Positions 5,141 through 6,537 of a DNA stretch of 6,537 bases are shown here, one piece after another. Location of the stretch: assembly GCA_018830925.1 (NCBI GenBank), contig JAHJRK010000122.1, forward strand, positions 1-6,537, written 5' to 3'. The DNA is from Pseudomonadota bacterium. GTDB lineage: Bacteria; Desulfobacterota; Desulfobacteria; Desulfobacterales; RPRI01. The notes beneath the pieces were generated by a model. The model was not told the DNA's origin and did not search any database. It worked only from the letters and a program-made list of their open reading frames with translations. A program made the translations under genes and the position numbers. Position 1 is the stretch's first letter, and each line of letters begins with the position of its first letter.

Positions 5141-5160
5141 GGTATTGCTTTATTACCTTT
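5135..5160. promoter_or_regulatory. Overlapping inverted repeats at the putative SH3 gene start site (possible operator)
   Basis: Two palindromes interlock: AATAAAG (5135-5141) with CTTTATT (5148-5154), and AAAGGTA (5138-5144) with TACCTTT (5154-5160). They cover the predicted -10 and start of transcription, where a repressor would act. The two alternative pairings share arms, so only one could form at a time. No known regulator motif is recognised. Confidence 0.35.
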
Positions 5161-5197
5161 TCGTCAACCCGTGATATTATTTATGGAGAATAAAGAC

Positions 5198-5857
5198 ATG
5201 AACTCTCTGATAAAATGGTGTGTAATAACAGGAAGTGTGGCTGCCTTCTTTGCTTCTGCCGTCCAGGCTGAGACAATGTATGTCAGGGATATATTAAAGA
5301 TAACGATGAGAGCAGGACGGGGGACTGAATATAAGATCTTAGAGGTGCTTGAATCCGGGCAGGAAGTTGAAACGCTCTCAATAGATGGTGAATGGGCAAG
5401 GGTCCGCCTTCCAAACGGGAAGGAGGGCTGGGTGTCGGGCAAATACCTTACTCCGGAAAAAACAAGCAGCCAGATTTTGAAGCGATTACAGGGAAAAGAA
5501 TCTTTGCTTGGATCCCAGGTTTCCGTTTTGCGCACGGAGAATGCTAAGTTAAGTGGCGAAGTAAAAGAACTTGGCCTACAGCTTTCAGAAAGCCGGCAGA
5601 ATCTTGTTGAAATTACAAAAACCTACGAAAACTTAAAAAACAATTCCGGAGGCTATATTCAGCTCGAATCGGACCATAAAAAGGCGACCCAGAAACTTGC
5701 GGAACAAAGTAAAAAAGCCGAAAGCCTTGAAGAGGAATTGACGAAGGTTTTGCAGCAGCAGAATATCAAATGGTTCTTCAGCGGGGCCGCTGTTCTTATT
5801 TTAGGAATTATAATAGGATACAGCGCAAGGCGCGAAAAGAGGAGATCATTATACTAA
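5198..5857 (+). CDS. Membrane-anchored bacterial SH3-domain protein (TIGR04211 / YgiM-like)
   Basis: This 219-residue protein has four parts in order. A signal peptide spans 1-24 (MNSLIKWCVITG..., cleavage after AVQA). A bacterial SH3 (SH3b) domain spans about 27-85, with VRD.LKITMRAG, WARVRLPNGKEGWVSGKYL and related strands. A coiled coil spans about 95-188 and is rich in Leu, Lys, Glu and Gln. A transmembrane helix spans 191-208 (KWFFSGAAVLILGIIIGYS) and is followed by a basic tail RREKRRSLY. This order is that of the SH3-and-anchor family typified by E. coli YgiM. The SH3 domain should face the periplasm, probably contacting peptidoglycan or protein; the exact function is not established. 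The ATG at 5198 is chosen because GGAGAA lies 7 bases upstream and the signal peptide then starts normally. GTG at 5171 or ATG at 5183 would add a charged leader. nadB follows after 96 bp. Confidence 0.92.
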   Translation: MNSLIKWCVITGSVAAFFASAVQAETMYVRDILKITMRAGRGTEYKILEVLESGQEVETLSIDGEWARVRLPNGKEGWVSGKYLTPEKTSSQILKRLQGKESLLGSQVSVLRTENAKLSGEVKELGLQLSESRQNLVEITKTYENLKNNSGGYIQLESDHKKATQKLAEQSKKAESLEEELTKVLQQQNIKWFFSGAAVLILGIIIGYSARREKRRSLY

Positions 5858-5888
5858 ACTGCACGAGTGGAAAGGCTGCAGGCGTTTT

Positions 5889-5920
5889 GGCTGTAGATTT
5901 TTAGCTAACAGCCTACAGCC
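5889..5920. repeat. Inverted repeat between the SH3 gene and nadB (possible dispersed element or weak terminator)
   Basis: GGCTGTAG (5889-5896) and CTACAGCC (5913-5920) are perfect complements around a 16-base loop that contains five Ts. No T-tract follows the right arm on the plus strand, so it is a poor intrinsic terminator. The repeat and the flanking phrase taaacaacctgagtagttacg (5921-5941) resemble short repeats I recall from related genomes; this is unverified. Confidence 0.4.
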
Positions 5921-5953
5921 TAAACAACCTGAGTAGTTACGAAAGATTTAATC

Positions 5954-6537
5954 TTGGATATTACAACAGATTATTTAATTATCGGAAGCGGTGTTGCGGG
6001 GCTGACATTTGCGCTTAAAGTTGCAGATTACGGAAGTGTCGCGATTGTAACCAAAAGAGGGATAATGGACAGCAATACCGCGCTTGCACAGGGAGGAATA
6101 GCTTCGGTATTCGGCTCTCTCGATTCTTTTGATCTTCATATCCGTGATACCCTCGATTCGGGCGACGGCCTTTGCAACAGGGAAGTTGTTGAGATGGTCG
6201 TTAAAAACGGGCCAGAGCGAATCGGTGAACTTATAGACCTTGGTGTCCAATTCAACCTGAGGAACGGGAAAGGCCATAAGGAAAAGACGCCGCCGGAACT
6301 TGATCTCGGGCGTGAAGGCGGGCATTCTCAAAAACGTATAGTACATGCCCAGGACATGACCGGAAAAGAACTCGAAAGAGTCCTTGTTGAACATGCAAAG
6401 AGTCATAAAAACATCACTCTTTTCGAAGATCACATAGCGATTGATCTTATTACCTGCTCAACCCGCATGAAAAGAGGGTTGGTGACAACAACCCATGAGG
6501 ATTACTGCTGCGGGGCTTATGTTCTTGACAGGCTGAC
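5954..6537 (+). CDS. nadB: L-aspartate oxidase, NadB (N-terminal 194 residues; 3' end outside window)
   Basis: This FAD enzyme oxidises L-aspartate to iminoaspartate, the first step of de novo NAD synthesis, whose product is condensed by NadA to quinolinate. The N-terminus has the dinucleotide motif GSGVAG (11-16), then VTKR (32-35), the family block LAQGGIASVF (44-53) and the catalytic-site block REGGHSQKRIVHAQD (120-134). E121 corresponds to the active-site glutamate of the E. coli enzyme. N41 sits where succinate dehydrogenase flavoproteins carry the FAD-linked His, which argues for aspartate oxidase with non-covalent FAD. The start is TTG at 5954: an in-frame stop lies at 5930 and no ATG or GTG occurs between, and only a weak GAAAG precedes it. 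The frame stays open to the window edge. It may be co-transcribed with the SH3 gene, since no clear promoter was seen in the gap. Confidence 0.96.
   Translation, partial: MDITTDYLIIGSGVAGLTFALKVADYGSVAIVTKRGIMDSNTALAQGGIASVFGSLDSFDLHIRDTLDSGDGLCNREVVEMVVKNGPERIGELIDLGVQFNLRNGKGHKEKTPPELDLGREGGHSQKRIVHAQDMTGKELERVLVEHAKSHKNITLFEDHIAIDLITCSTRMKRGLVTTTHEDYCCGAYVLDRL

Noticed and set aside
5892..5917. TGTAG...CTACA as a third activator site
   Set aside because: The half-sites are 16 bases apart rather than 8, and there is no -24/-12 promoter nearby; it is better explained by the longer GGCTGTAG/CTACAGCC repeat.
5975..6433. 152-codon minus-strand open frame opposite nadB
   Set aside because: The plus strand encodes unmistakable aspartate oxidase motifs across the same bases, so this is a shadow.

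Overview
The window looks like a piece of a Gram-negative, probably deltaproteobacterial (Desulfobacterota-like) chromosome. This is inferred from family content rather than from a marker gene: a sigma-54 activator with its own target operon, a LivK-type periplasmic binding protein, a TIGR04211-type SH3/anchor protein, a DUF1178 protein, an RRM RNA-binding protein with a Gly/Arg tail, and nadB. It carries several short palindromic elements between genes. There are seven protein genes, two of them cut by the window edges, and one probable gene remnant. No rRNA, tRNA, CRISPR array or insertion sequence was seen.

Left half (1-3521, all on the minus strand): a PAS-domain sigma-54 enhancer-binding protein (2062-3450) has its own sigma-70-like promoter. 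Downstream lies a 460-bp gap with two TGTAG-N8-CTACA inverted repeats (candidate activator sites) and a good -24/-12 sigma-54 promoter pointing at the next gene. That gene is an SDR dehydrogenase with the substrate-binding residues of D-3-hydroxybutyrate dehydrogenase (753-1601). It is followed by the N-terminal 218 residues of a branched-chain-amino-acid-type ABC substrate-binding protein (1-654). Read together, this is a regulator, its sites, a promoter, a catabolic enzyme and an uptake protein: a self-contained inducible module for importing and oxidising a small carboxylate or hydroxy acid. The true substrate cannot be read from the sequence.

Middle (3522-4586): a decayed plus-strand reading frame with TPR/Sel1-like character (about 3629-3871) abuts a long two-tier inverted repeat (3872-3943), which probably terminates the convergent RRM gene (3947-4303, minus). 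The RRM gene has a near-consensus sigma-70 promoter about 230 bp upstream and a long leader that holds a hairpin and a possible dispersed repeat.

Right half (4587-6537): a DUF1178 zinc-ribbon-like protein (minus) is divergent from a membrane-anchored SH3 protein (5198-5857, plus). The AT-rich gap between them has palindromes and a possible promoter. After a short gap with another inverted repeat comes the first 194 residues of L-aspartate oxidase, nadB (5954 to the edge, plus), the first enzyme of de novo NAD synthesis.
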